From Adiantum capillus-veneris (Eukaryota; Streptophyta; Polypodiopsida; Polypodiales; Pteridaceae): 64,000 nucleotides of DNA. Position numbers and translations under genes: made by a program. Where the stretch lies: the NCBI GenBank assembly GCA_014529385.2, contig CM043971.1, positions 98,280,985 through 98,344,984 on the forward strand. Direction: 5' to 3'. The notes below the pieces were generated by a model that was not told the DNA's origin, ran no database searches, and saw only the letters and a list, made by a program, of their open reading frames with translations. Below are positions 53,904 to 64,000 of this stretch, one piece after another; the first letter of the stretch is position 1, and the number at the start of each line of letters is the position of its first letter.

Positions 53904-53949
<46 letters not shown>
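53904..53949. repeat. (CA)n microsatellite in L
   Basis: A pure CA tract. The matching position in R has a GT tract near 61981-62064 on plus, as expected for an inverted copy. Confidence 0.95.
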
Positions 53950-53951
<2 letters not shown>

Positions 53952-55079
53952 TTGAAAAATGATGAAAACCCTCGGGGGTGTGAGGGAGAATTATTTCTGC
54001 AGTATTTACAACGACTTTCCTTCCGGCGAGGCAGCACACCGTGGTGATAGAGAAGTAGGGAGAGAGAATGGTGAAAAAACTACTTGGTGCGTTCTCTAAG
54101 ACGACTCAATGATTGTGAAGCTTGCTACCAAGAGCGTGTATATATGTGTGCATTGATCATTGGAGTCGAGAGGTGGGCGTGGATTCCTTCACACGGTGCA
54201 ATTCCCAAGGCAAACCAACACACAAGCCCCCTCCCCGTGATGCCAATTAGTGTCAACTCTTTCCATTATACTCTACCAAGTGCTGACCTCTCGTGAGCTG
54301 CCCCCCCCCCGATAGTGACCTCTCAGTGCCAATTTATAGGTGTTGGCTACTTGGATTATGGTAATCCCGGTGTGATTAGGATAAGCTAATCGGGGATACA
54401 AAGCAAGTGGTGGGCCCGGTGTGGTTGACCCTTGCTTTGTTTTGGGAGGTTATTAAAAGATGAGAATCTCTAGGTGGGCCTTTGTGACCATCACCTAGAG
54501 AGAGGGAATTTACAAAGTGGGAATTTTACGATGGCTTGGGTGAAAACTGAAGAAATGATGAAAATAACCTATAAATGGCATCATGGTTGCGTGTTTCCGC
54601 CGAATGGTGTGTTGCCGATGCGTCAGTGTAGTGCGTACGTTTTTTCGGGGTCGGTCGGGGCATGCCTTCGGCGCATTTCTCCTTTTTGTTGTAGGCGGCG
54701 TGTGATTTGGGTCCTCCTTCTTTTTCGTGGTCGTCGTAGTCGTGGAATCCTTTGGTTTTTTTTGTATTTGTAGTGGGTATATGCGTGCGTGTGTGTGTAC
54801 GTATGTGCATGTGGACAAGTGTGTGTGTATATGTATGTACGGGTGTGTGAGTGTATTTATATATATATGTGTGTGTGCGCAAGCGTGCATGGGAACGGGG
54901 CTTATTATGTATATAATATATATATATTAGTTTTTTTTTCGGCCCTGTTGGCGGTCTACTACAGCTACGCGATGCGGATGGGGGGGAATGGTGTGTGTGT
55001 GTGTGAGTGAGGGTGTGTGTGTGTGTGGTGTGTGTGTAGAGAGGGAGACAGAGAGAGAATTTTCTGTTGCACCGTCCCA

Positions 55080-55081
55080 GA

Positions 55082-55124
<43 letters not shown>

Positions 55125-55275
55125 TACGGGCGGGTTGGAGCTGTGTGGAGAGCACGAGGGAGAGAAGGGGATGAGTGAGGAGAGAGAGAGAGAGAGTGTG
55201 TGTGTGTGTGGTGTGTGTGTAGATAAGGGGGGGAAAACTCCCGTTCTTTGCGCGCCTTCATAGGCAGGGACGAAC

Positions 55276-55372
<97 letters not shown>

Positions 55373-55394
55373 CGGCCTGTGAGAGGGTGGGCAC

Positions 55395-55460
<66 letters not shown>
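55080..55460. repeat. Series of GA microsatellites in L
   Basis: GA tracts near 55084-55122, 55281-55370 and 55398-55460, separated by short unique pieces. Ser-Leu frames on the minus strand are repeat products. Confidence 0.95.
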
Positions 55461-55465
<5 letters not shown>

Positions 55466-55554
55466 GGTAGGTGGGAGGGTGTGTGGTGTTGGAGCCTTCG
55501 GGTTGGGTCCGGAGAAAGGAGAGGGGAGGTGGCGGCGTGACGACAGAGGGTGAT

Positions 55555-55752
<198 letters not shown>

Positions 55753-56038
55753 TTATCAACGGGCATTTTGGGAGTTATAGAGAGAGAGAGTATAGAATAA
55801 AAGGCGGGTTCCCACTGGGGGGAAGAGAGTGTGTGAGGGTGTGGGGTGGTGATAGGGAATGGGTGAGAGAGGATAGGGGTGTGTGTGTGTGAATGAGAAG
55901 GGAATGGAGAGAGAGAGAGAGATTCCTTCCATGGTCTGCGGGGCCACTCTCCCAAGAGAGAGAGGAGGATGGGTAGGTCTAGGTGAAGATAGGGGGGGGT
56001 ATAAAGCTCGTGGTCCGCCAGGGTTGGGGAAGAAATAG

Positions 56039-56055
56039 AGGGGGGGGGGGGGGGT

Positions 56056-56121
<66 letters not shown>
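56039..56121. repeat. Second poly-G tract in L
   Basis: About 83 bases with one T interruption. Sister R has a short C tract near 59876-59892 in the inverted position. Confidence 0.9.
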
Positions 56122-56122
<1 letters not shown>

Positions 56123-56711
56123 ATTGGCCGAAGGAGGTGTGGACGAGAGGAGAGGTAGGGGTAGCGGGCCAAGGGAGGGAGAATGAGGACGAGGGTGAGG
56201 TGAGCGCGGGTGGGAAAAAGAGAGGTAATATCGGCTTTCATAGAGAGCGAGGAAGGGGTGTGTGGGATGGGCGTGTGTGGGTAAGAATACAGGAGAGAGA
56301 GAGTTCGTGTGTGGCTATGGTTTGACATAGCGGGAGCGCGAGAGAGAAAGCTAAAGAAGGGGGTGGGTGCTTGAGCTGCTCTTGGCTTAGGGTGGCCAGT
56401 AGGGCGGGTTATTGAGGGTCAACGGGGTGCGGGTAAGAGAGAGAGAATATTAGAGAGAGAGAGCGAGAGTGTGATCGGCCATTGGTAGGCAACGAGGGAG
56501 ATAGAGAGAGAAAATGTCCGGGCCACCTGCATGGGCTGTGATAAACAGCGCCGGGCCATGAGCGAGAGAGAGAGGGAGAGAAAAATGGAGTGGATGAGGG
56601 GAAGAGAGAGATGGAGGCCTGCAATGCTGGGGTATGGACGAGTTAGGGCTGCAAGGTTGGCCAGGGCATTGCTTAAACCTCCTGATGGTGTCGCTAAGGC
56701 TTTGGCCATCA

Positions 56712-56920
56712 GTGTCAATGCAAGGAACTTGCCGATACACTGTGTGCGAGCCCCAAATGGCTCCAAGCACACAACAAGCCTAAACTAGTAAGCTCAAAAG
56801 ATGGCGATGGTGTGTCACTCACCGCTCTACGCTTGTTGTAGTGGAGGATTTCTTGCCGCGAAGAAGAGGGAGATACCGCTACGCAGTGCTCAACCGCCTC
56901 ACCGCTGTCGTGCCGCCACA
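56712..56920 (-). repeat. Short LTR-like sequence after pol of element G
   Basis: On the minus strand a purine tract (AAAAGGAGAGGGC, 56923-56940) follows the pol stop of G, then TGTGGCGGCA begins at 56920. It is split by L and would end TGTACA near 53726. The same sequence occurs at 451-650. No TATA is visible, and a primer-like site rather than flanking DNA follows it, so its status as G's 3' LTR is uncertain. Confidence 0.5.
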
Positions 56921-57026
56921 TTAGCCCTCTCCTTTTGGCTAGAGGCATTCATGCTTCTAGCCCTTCCTCTGCATCTTTAGCTATGGAGTTAGAGGGTTCT
57001 CCCTCTTCTAGAATGTCTAGCATGAA

Positions 57027-57880
57027 TTATGGATCAAACCTAAGAAAATACCTTTTCAGTCTCCATCCATTGACCCTAGTCTTATGAATTCTCCCATGTG
57101 CTTCCATCAGCTTATAGCTGCCGTTGTCATACCGCTTCTTGATGATGAATGGTCCCTCCCATCTGGGTTGAAATTTCTTGTCCTTCCTGGTGTCAAATTT
57201 GTTGTCGTACCTCAGCACTAACATACCTTTTTCTAGTCCCTTTTCTTTCAGTCCTTGATTGAAAGTGAGCCGGCGTCGTTCTGCCTGTGTTGCATAGTGA
57301 TTGATCGCTTCTTCCCTATCTAGTTGGAGTCTCTCAAGATCCAAGATATGGTTTCTGAGATTTACAATTGGGCGTTGTATCTGGCTAGCCAAAACTCGTA
57401 AGTTGGCTATCTATACCTCAATGGGTAGAATTGCCTACTTTCCATAAACTAGATGGAAAGGGGTAAAACCTAATGATATTCGGAACGTTGTTCGATAGGC
57501 CCAAAGAGTTTCCATGATATGTTTATCCCAGTCCCCTGTGTGATTGTTCACTTGCTTTGTGATGATTTTGCAAATCATTCCATTTACCTTCTCTACCAGA
57601 CCATTGCATTGTGGATAGTATGGTGTGGAATGTCGATGTGTGATGCCTAACTTCTTCATCAGTTCTCCCACCAAATCACCTCTAAATCCTGGTCCTCTAT
57701 ATGATATTATCTCAAGAGGAGTGCCAAAACGGCAACAGATATGCTCAAAAATGAACTTTGCTACCTCTTGGGTTGTAATGCGGGTGGTGGCTGTTGCTTC
57801 TACCCATCGAGTCATGTAGTCTACACCCACTATGATGTACAGTTTACCTGAATGGGCCCTGGGTAAAGGAATGATTGCAT
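57027..57880 (-). pseudogene. Element G integrase
   Basis: MGVDYMTRWVEA (first Asp), ISYRGPGF, where the second catalytic Asp of the usual SDRG is Tyr, and PQCNGLVEKVN (Glu present). The C-terminal part has KFQPRWEGPFIIKKRYDNG and ends LRFDP. No chromodomain. A stop lies near 57432. Inactive by the Asp-to-Tyr change. Confidence 0.88.
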
Positions 57881-58322
57881 CTATTCCCCATTTCTCAAAT
57901 GGACCATATGAAATGATAGGAGTTTGTGGTTCGTAGGTAATGTGCGATCACTGGCCACTTGACAAGCCTTGCATGTTTTACACCAATCGTGTACATCCCT
58001 GTTCAAGCTAGGCCAAGAGTATCCTGCCTGTAGAATCTTCCTACTGGTGATATCTAGAGAAAAATGACCGCCGCAAATGCCATCATGGCAACTTGAAATT
58101 ACCTCTGTGATCTCACTGGAGGTTGGCACCCGCCTGAGAATTTGATCCTTGCCCTTACAATACAAGTGGTAGTTTACAAGGCGGTACCTAGTAGCCTTCC
58201 TCACGAGCCACTGTTTCTGGCCTTTGGTGTATCCTTCCAGACATTCTTCTGTATCTAAAAAATTGATGACATCAGGCATAGCATCACTACCTTGTTTTCT
58301 TTGGCTAGAGCATCTGCCTCCT
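57881..58322 (-). pseudogene. Element G second RNase H end and HHCC zinc finger
   Basis: NQEADALAKENK (end of the archaeal-type RNase H) leads to a linker and CHDGICGGHFSLDITSRKIL, then AGYSWPSL and CKTCKACQVASD. The module is intact in sequence, with a frame change near 57940. Confidence 0.8.
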
Positions 58323-58330
58323 GATTTTCT

Positions 58331-58801
58331 CCCGGGGGATTCACCATGGAAAACTTACCGCACCACGTAAGTGCAAGGGAGGAGGGTTTTTTTACAAGTT
58401 ACATAAGCGTACAAGTTAGGGGCAGGCCCCCAATAATTTATATCCCAAGCTCAAAATTAAGGGAGGGGGGTATCATTTTTATGGGGAAGGGGGAGGGATG
58501 GGGTGGGGGGGGCTGCCCCGTGTTTATTACTTGTAACCATTGGTCATCATGTGCACTATAACTCGGATGAATTTTGGGAAGGTACTTTGCCAATCACTCT
58601 TTGATTAGCTTTACTCATTTAGATAATGTGAAAGCTAAATTTTATATGTAAGATAGGGGTATGATAGTTTTCTTCATTGATTGTCGTATAAGTGTAGAAA
58701 GGGGGGTCATATTCCCTGATATGAGTCGTATATAGGGGTTTTATCAAAGTTGTCCGCTTGTAGGTGGCGTCCCATTTTGTATATAGAGTGAATCCCCTGG
58801 G
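58331..58801. mobile_element. hAT-like non-autonomous element (471 bp, 8-bp TSD)
   Basis: Flanked by GATTTTCT at 58323-58330 and 58802-58809. Terminal inverted repeats of 14 bp, CCCGGGGGATTCAC (58331-58344) and the complement of CCCAGGGGATTCAC (58788-58801), differ at one base. Removing it rejoins the second RNase H of G in frame across the duplicated codons. It encodes nothing. The 8-bp duplication points to hAT; the ends are not a classic CAGGG. Confidence 0.88.
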
Positions 58802-58809
58802 GATTTTCT

Positions 58810-59060
58810 GCTCTGGGGACATGAAATAGTTTCACTACTTCAAACTTCCTTAGAAGATCCTTAACTTGGCGTAGTTGACCAAGTAAAACCTGATTCCTAC
58901 AAACCCAAGTGCCATTTATCTGCCTTATGCAAAGCAAAGCATCGCCAAACACATTTAGGCGCTGAATTCCTTGTGAAATACATTGTTCCAACCCAAGAAT
59001 TAGGGCTGCATATTCTGGTTCATTGTTGGAGTGGGAGTGTAATAACTGCCCGATGGAGAA
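58810..59060 (-). pseudogene. Element G archaeal-type second RNase H
   Basis: On the minus strand: NNEPEYAALILGLEQCI, LNVFGDALLCIRQINGTW, FEVVKLFHVPRAEN. These are typical of the additional RNase H of plant Tat-lineage elements, lying between the first RNase H and integrase. The frame near 58991 changes. Cut by the 471-bp element. Confidence 0.8.
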
Positions 59061-59299
59061 TACTCTTTCTTGTTGCTCATTGAAAATGACTATGCCTGCT
59101 GCAGACTAGTCCATTGTTCTCTTGTATGCTCCGTCAAAGAAAAGAGAGTGAGCTCTTTCTAGCCTAGGACTCTCTACCATTGGTGTTTCTTCCTTCTCTT
59201 CCGTGTTGACCTTCAGCTTCTTCTCATAATGGCGATGAGTGAGAATTCCCACTAAACTAGCCCTGGTGGAGTTTTCTACTTGCATGGTGTAGTCAAACT
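59061..59299 (-). pseudogene. Element G linker between the two RNase H domains
   Basis: The minus strand contains the start of the second RNase H (a frame reading FDGAYKRT-like residues near 59120) and a spacer (KKLKVNTEEKEE). A stop near 59108 breaks it. Confidence 0.5.
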
Positions 59300-59588
59300 C
59301 TTGTAATCTAATTAACCACTTTGAGATCCTAGATGAGACATCATGTGTTGCATTACATATGGGAAAACCTCCTCCATTTTCAGGATTACAAAGGGTCTAG
59401 GTAGGAAATAGGAGCGAAACTTTGTGGTGGCAAACATTAGTGCCAGAACCATGTGTTCTACTTCGGTAAATCCCTTTTCTGACGGGGTCATGACACGACT
59501 AGAGAAGTAGATAGGACACATGAAAGAAGTTTGGGGATCCTTTTGCATTAGCACGGCTCCGAGTGTATCACTTCCTGCGCTAGGGTTC
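59300..59588 (-). pseudogene. Element G first RNase H
   Basis: The minus strand gives NPSAGSDTLGAVLMQKD, IYFSSRVMTPSEKGFTEVE and FATTKFRSYFLPRPFVI. Its N-terminal edge is at the insertion point of R; the other side of the split is at 62236. Confidence 0.85.
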
Positions 59589-60590
59589 ACATTGATGGCC
59601 GATTTTTTAAAATCAAAGAAAAAAAACTTATTTTCCCTCTGTCGGAGCCTTGGCGACACTGTTGGAAGGCTCGACAATGCCTGGTCAACCTCATGGCGCT
59701 TTTACGGGCATAAGGTTACCCCCCCCCCCCCCCCCCCCCCTTCGATTGGGCCGGCCTTATCACCCTCATGGCCCCGCTCGTCCATGCCCCAGCCTAGCCG
59801 GCCGCCCTCGGTTTCACTCTCCCTTCTCTCTTTCCCTATAGTTTATTCCCCAGGCAGGCATCGAGTGAAATATCCCCCCCCCCCCCCCCCCCTCTCTCTT
59901 GCTCATTTTCTCCTATGTACCTCTCTCTCTAATATCCCCTCTCTCCATTCTCGGCACCCCCTCCTCTCCCTCATCCATTCCTCCTCTCTCGCTGACAACC
60001 CGCTCTCCCCAGCTCTTGTCGCGGCCAAACCCCGCAGTTGGCCCGGGCATCCTCTCTCTCTATCTCCCTCATTGCCTACCAAGGGCCGACACACACTCTC
60101 TCTCTCTCTAATATCCTCTAATTCTCACCCAAACCCCCCCGTTCGTGGCCACCCTCGGCCAGGAACGGCCTTGAGCATCCACCCCTTCTCTCACTTTCTC
60201 TCTCGCGCTCCCTCTGTGTAAAGCCGCATGTGAACTCCCGCTCTCCCGTATTCTTATCCACACACCCGCCCCTCTCACACTCCCTCCCTCGCTCTCTATG
60301 CAAGCCAATAGCTGCTAATATTCTCCCTCTCTCCCCCACCCGCTCGCCTCACCCCTCCCTTGGCCTCATTCTCCCTCCCTTGGCCCGTTGATATTTTCCC
60401 TCACTCCCCACCCATTGACTTGCTCCTCTCGTCCTCGAGCCACCATTGAAAACAGTAGATACTATTCCCTCTCTCTCTCACCTACCCATTATCCCCCTAC
60501 CCCACTCCATTGCCAAAATACCTCCCCGCTTCCCTCGCTCTCTTGTCCGGCGGCCCACGAGGCGCGGACCCCCGCCATCTCACCCCCTCC

Positions 60591-60595
<5 letters not shown>

Positions 60596-60674
<79 letters not shown>

Positions 60675-60685
60675 CTCGCTCTCTC
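60596..60685. repeat. (CT)n microsatellite in R
   Basis: About 75 bases of pure CT followed by impure copies. It is the inverted counterpart of GA tracts in L. Confidence 0.95.
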
Positions 60686-60847
60686 AGCCGTTTATGGCTC
60701 GGACCTGAGAAGGCGCAAAAATTCACTCTCTCTCTCTATATACACACACACACACACAGCACACACACACCCACCCTCTCTCACACACCCCATCCCCTCA
60801 CTCACCCTCGCATCCCTGCAGCACGTTGCCAGCAGACCCGAAAATGC

Positions 60848-60851
<4 letters not shown>

Positions 60852-60878
<27 letters not shown>

Positions 60879-61042
60879 CACTATATAGTAAGGCCCCCGT
60901 TCCCACGCATATTAGCCGCTCACACACTCATTCACACACACACCACACACACACCCCCCCGCCTCTGTGTCTCCATACAGAGAAAGAAAAAAAATAATAT
61001 ATATATATATATATCTATATATATATATATATATATATTATA
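60852..61042. repeat. (TA)n tracts in R
   Basis: TA-rich tracts near 60852-60878 and 60995-61042, with CA-rich sequence between. Tyr-Ile frames here are repeat products. Confidence 0.9.
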
Positions 61043-61947
61043 CATACCGCCCCATTCCCACGCACGCTTGCACGCACCCACATCTATATACATACACTCA
61101 TGCACCAATATGTTCACACACGCATATACGCACCATACACAAATACAAAAAAAAACGAAGGAGGTTTACGACTACGACATCGACAAAAAAGAAGGAGGAC
61201 CCAAAGCACGCACCGCCAACAACAAAAAGAGGAAATGCGCCAAAGGCATGCCTCGGCCGACCCCGAAAAGAAGTACGCTCTACACCGATGCATCGGCAAC
61301 ACACCATTTGCCGGCAACACGCAACCACGATGCCATTTTCAGTAATTTATAGGTTATTTTCATCATTTCTTCAGTTTTCACCCAAGCCATTGTAAAATTC
61401 CCACTTTGTAAATTCCCTCTCTCTAGGTGATGGTCACAAAGGCCCACCTAGAGATTCTCATCTTTTAATAACCTCCCAAAACAAAGCAAGGGTCAAACAC
61501 ATCGGGCCCACCACTTGCTTTGTATCCCCGATTAAGCTTATCCTAATCACGCTGGGATTACCATAATCCAAGCAGCCAACACCTATAAATTGGCACTGAG
61601 AGGTCACTATCAGGGGGGGGGGGCAGTTCATGAGAGGTCATCACTTTGTAGAATGTAGTGGAAAGAGTTGACACTATCACCATCACGGGGAGGGGGCTTG
61701 TGTGTTGGGTTTGCCTTGGGAATTGCACCATGTGAAGGGAGTCACATCCATCTCTCGACTCCAATGGTCGATGCATACGCGTATACATGCTCTTGGTAGC
61801 AAGCTTCACAATCATTGAGTCGTCTTAGAGAACGCACCAAGTAGTTTGCACCATCTCTTCTTCCTACCTCTCTATCACCACGGTGTGCCATTTGTAAATA
61901 CTGCAGAAATAATTCTCCCTCACACCCCCGAGGGTTTTCATCATTTG

Positions 61948-61952
<5 letters not shown>

Positions 61953-62037
<85 letters not shown>

Positions 62038-62064
62038 TGTGGTGTGTGTGTGTGTGTGTGTGTG
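61953..62064. repeat. Compound (TC)n(GT)n microsatellite in R
   Basis: TC from 61953 to 61980, then GT with two short breaks to about 62064. Confidence 0.95.
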
Positions 62065-62235
62065 TCTCCATGTGTAAGTTTGCGGTGTTCATATCATCAT
62101 GGTTTGCGTCCTAGCCGCTCGAAGCTAGGTGGTGCCCCCTGTTCGCTTTACTGTGACAGGCACGAGGCGTGCCATTCGGCCCCGGGCATTTTAGAGGCCG
62201 TCGGGGTTAGGGGTTCGCTTTGCTCCGGTCAACAT

Positions 62236-63110
62236 AAAATGGCTCGTCCCACTTAGGAGGTGAAATGGTGGGAAGCTTAGCTAGGATTTGCTTTACCTCA
62301 GTAAATTGATGCTCATTCTCTTCATTCCATGAGAAGATATCCTTCTGGGTGAGTTGTTGTAGGGGAAGGACCACTTGAGATAGCAAGTGAATGAACCTAC
62401 TTAAGTATCTTACCTTCTGAAGGAAAGAAACCAGCTGCTTAGCGGTGGTCGGTGACGACAAAGATACCAGGGCCTGGATCTTGCTAGGGTCAGCCTCAAT
62501 CCCTTTTGTTGAAATTACATGGCCAAGGAGAGTGACTTTGCTTTCACCAATGTGACACTTATCCACGTTGAGCTGGCCACCCAAGGTTTGCAGCCTGGTT
62601 AAGCCATCATAGACTTTGCTTAAATGAAGGGCTCGTGAACTATAGATGCAAAAATCATCTATGAAAACCCGTATTGATGTTCCAAAGTAGGGTTGGAAAG
62701 AAAAGGTCACATAGTGCTGAAATGTGGCTGGGACGTTAGTGAGGCCAAACGGCATCACTCTGTAGGCAAAGCATCCCCAAGGTGTGATGAAGTTTGTCTT
62801 CTTCTGCAATGCTAATCTGGAAGTATCCTGAGTCGCCGTTGCACACTGTGTATCGTTCGTGACCTGCCACTTCATTGAGAATTTCATCCTGGAATGGGAG
62901 GGGAAATTGATCCCTCTTCATGGCTGCATTGAGAGGTTTATAGTCCACGCAAACTCTCCACTTGCCATTCTTTTTTGGTGTGACTACTACTGGGGAGACC
63001 CATTCTAAGTCTTCGACAGGGTAGATGAAACCTGCTTGTAGCAAACTTCTCACTTCTTTAAGTAGTTCCTCTTGTTGGATTACTCCAAGTCTTCTGAGCT
63101 TTTGTACTAC
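62236..63110 (-). pseudogene. Element G reverse transcriptase
   Basis: LLQAGFIYPVEDLEWVSP, KKNGKWRVCVDYKPLN, GDSGYFQISIAEED, then after a frameshift near 62797 FAYRVMPFGLTNVPATFQ, catalytic VFIDDFCIYS near 62655, LLGHVISTKGI and the start of RNase H at WDEPFYV. The YxDD-type box is FIDD. Apart from the frameshift and the R insertion it is well preserved. Confidence 0.9.
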
Positions 63111-63959
63111 GGGTTTACTGCCTTCCTTGAGCTTTATGCGGTGTTGCACTACTGTTATTCCTGTGATCTTATCATATCCATCAATGAACAAAGTAGTGAA
63201 GCTTCCTAGCATGGAGACATACTCCTTCCTTTCTTCATTTGTTAACTCGTTTGAGAGAATTTTTTGTAACTTACCTGCATCCTCCAATGACTGCGTACGT
63301 GATGATTCCTCTTGGTTTGTCAGGGGTGTTTCAAATTGTGGCAATCTTTTTGGGTCTTTAAGAATGACCCCCATCACTTCGATGCTATTGTCACTTTCGT
63401 CGGTGGTGGTTGTCTCTTCTCCTGAGGTAGACGAATAGTCGCTGGTGGACTCATCTTCTGAATCCTCCAAGATCATGTTGCGCTGCTTTCTAGTCCTCAT
63501 TTCGTAGAATATGGACTTCCCTTTATCGTCCTTCATCTGAATCATTCCGGTGCTCCAATCTTGTTTAGCCTCCATAGGTATAAGCCAAGGCCTCCCAAGA
63601 ATGATGGGGTAGCCCTCCCCTTTGTGTGGCATGACAAAGATATCTACCTCCACTTCTGTATTGAATGCTTTTACTTTAACCGCATTTACAATGCCCACGC
63701 ATTTCACTCGTACATTGTTTGCCATCTTGGCTCGGCAGGGTGCCGGCCTACTTACCTCTAGACCTAGATGGTGCATCATCTTTTCACTCATGACGCATAT
63801 TTGCACACCACCATCTATGTAGACGTTTGAGATTCGTTGCCCCTTGATGTGAGCATCCATGGTCGGTAGGATGTCGTCGAGATCACTTCTAGAGATAGCC
63901 CCAACTATCCTGGGTCTTGATTTGTTGGTACTTACCATTTTTTTCCATTGCCTCCTCAT
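63111..63959 (-). pseudogene. Element G protease and linker
   Basis: A retropepsin with SNVYIDGGVQICVMSEK near 63810 (D-G-G in place of D-S/T-G) and YPIILGRPWLIP near 63595, followed by an acidic linker (SEDESTSDYSS) and the start of RT (QHRIKLKEGSKPVVQKLRR). It shares one open frame with the first half of RT. Gag would lie beyond the window. Confidence 0.85.
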
Positions 63960-64000
63960 CCTTGGTGCAAGGTGGATTAATTGGGGCCAAGTTATCTTCG

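Larger units (their letters stand above)
59593..62231 (+). mobile_element. LTR-like insertion R (2,639 bp, TSD ACAT)
   Basis: Starts TGATGGCCG at 59593 and ends CCGGTCA at 62231. ACAT is at 59589-59592 and 62232-62235. Removing R restores G's RT-to-RNase H junction in frame. TATA-like CCTATAAATTGG near 61582. No coding capacity; rich in CT, CA and TA microsatellites. Best explained as a solo LTR. Same family as L, opposite orientation. Confidence 0.78.

Overview
This window looks like nuclear DNA of a land plant with a large, repeat-rich genome. Nearly all of it is LTR retrotransposons, nested and broken to different degrees, plus long microsatellites and homopolymers. The evidence is plant-type Ty3/Gypsy polyproteins, an archaeal-type second RNase H, primer sites matching plant tRNA-Asp and initiator tRNA-Met, two Copia families, and no prokaryotic gene organisation. 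I found no convincing host gene, tRNA or rRNA. I cannot name the species.

Layout. 1-420 holds a Gypsy RNase H/zinc-finger scrap, followed by a dispersed repeat and a compound microsatellite. 2930-11300 (minus) is a decayed Gypsy element (D), interrupted by a gag-only Copia element (F, 6397-9004). About 12270-49200 (plus) is a decayed giant Gypsy element (A). It is split by a full-length related element B (19816-36282, TSD GTCAC) and by a full-length Copia element C on the minus strand (42364-47594, TSD TCAAG). 49380 to about 53050 is the 3' end of another relative (E). About 56712-64000 (minus) is a Tat-type Gypsy element (G), split by a 471-bp hAT-like element (58331-58801, 8-bp TSD) and by an LTR-like element R (59593-62231, 4-bp TSD ACAT). 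A sister of R in opposite orientation, L (53747-56711, TSD GTGT), carries poly-G and GA tracts.

The most interesting material is the A/B family. Besides gag and pol, it has (i) a second retropepsin-like domain after integrase, also present in D; (ii) a basic tail with repeated W-x-P-K motifs, also in D; (iii) an internal polypurine tract just after pol; (iv) a spacer; and (v) a long accessory ORF of unknown function, seen in A, B and E, ending at a second polypurine tract and the 3' LTR. The 5' leader and the 3' spacer both carry iterated 20-24 bp palindromes, four in the leader and five in the spacer in each element. A and B use different sequences on the same scaffold, ACAT-N4-CGCG-N4-ATGT. 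Nearly all changes at the palindrome centres are CpG transitions. Leader plus ORF, repeated twice, suggests a two-module element: leader-gag-pol-PPT followed by leader-like spacer-accessory ORF-PPT-LTR. The palindromes are candidate binding sites for an element-encoded regulator. That last step is inference.

B has long open gag and pol frames, but reverse transcriptase, RNase H and half of integrase are missing, so it would need a helper. C is nearly intact, with one frameshift between its two ORFs and four differences between its LTRs. B's LTRs differ at about 13 sites plus a 68-bp microsatellite length change. Both are therefore young insertions in an old host element.
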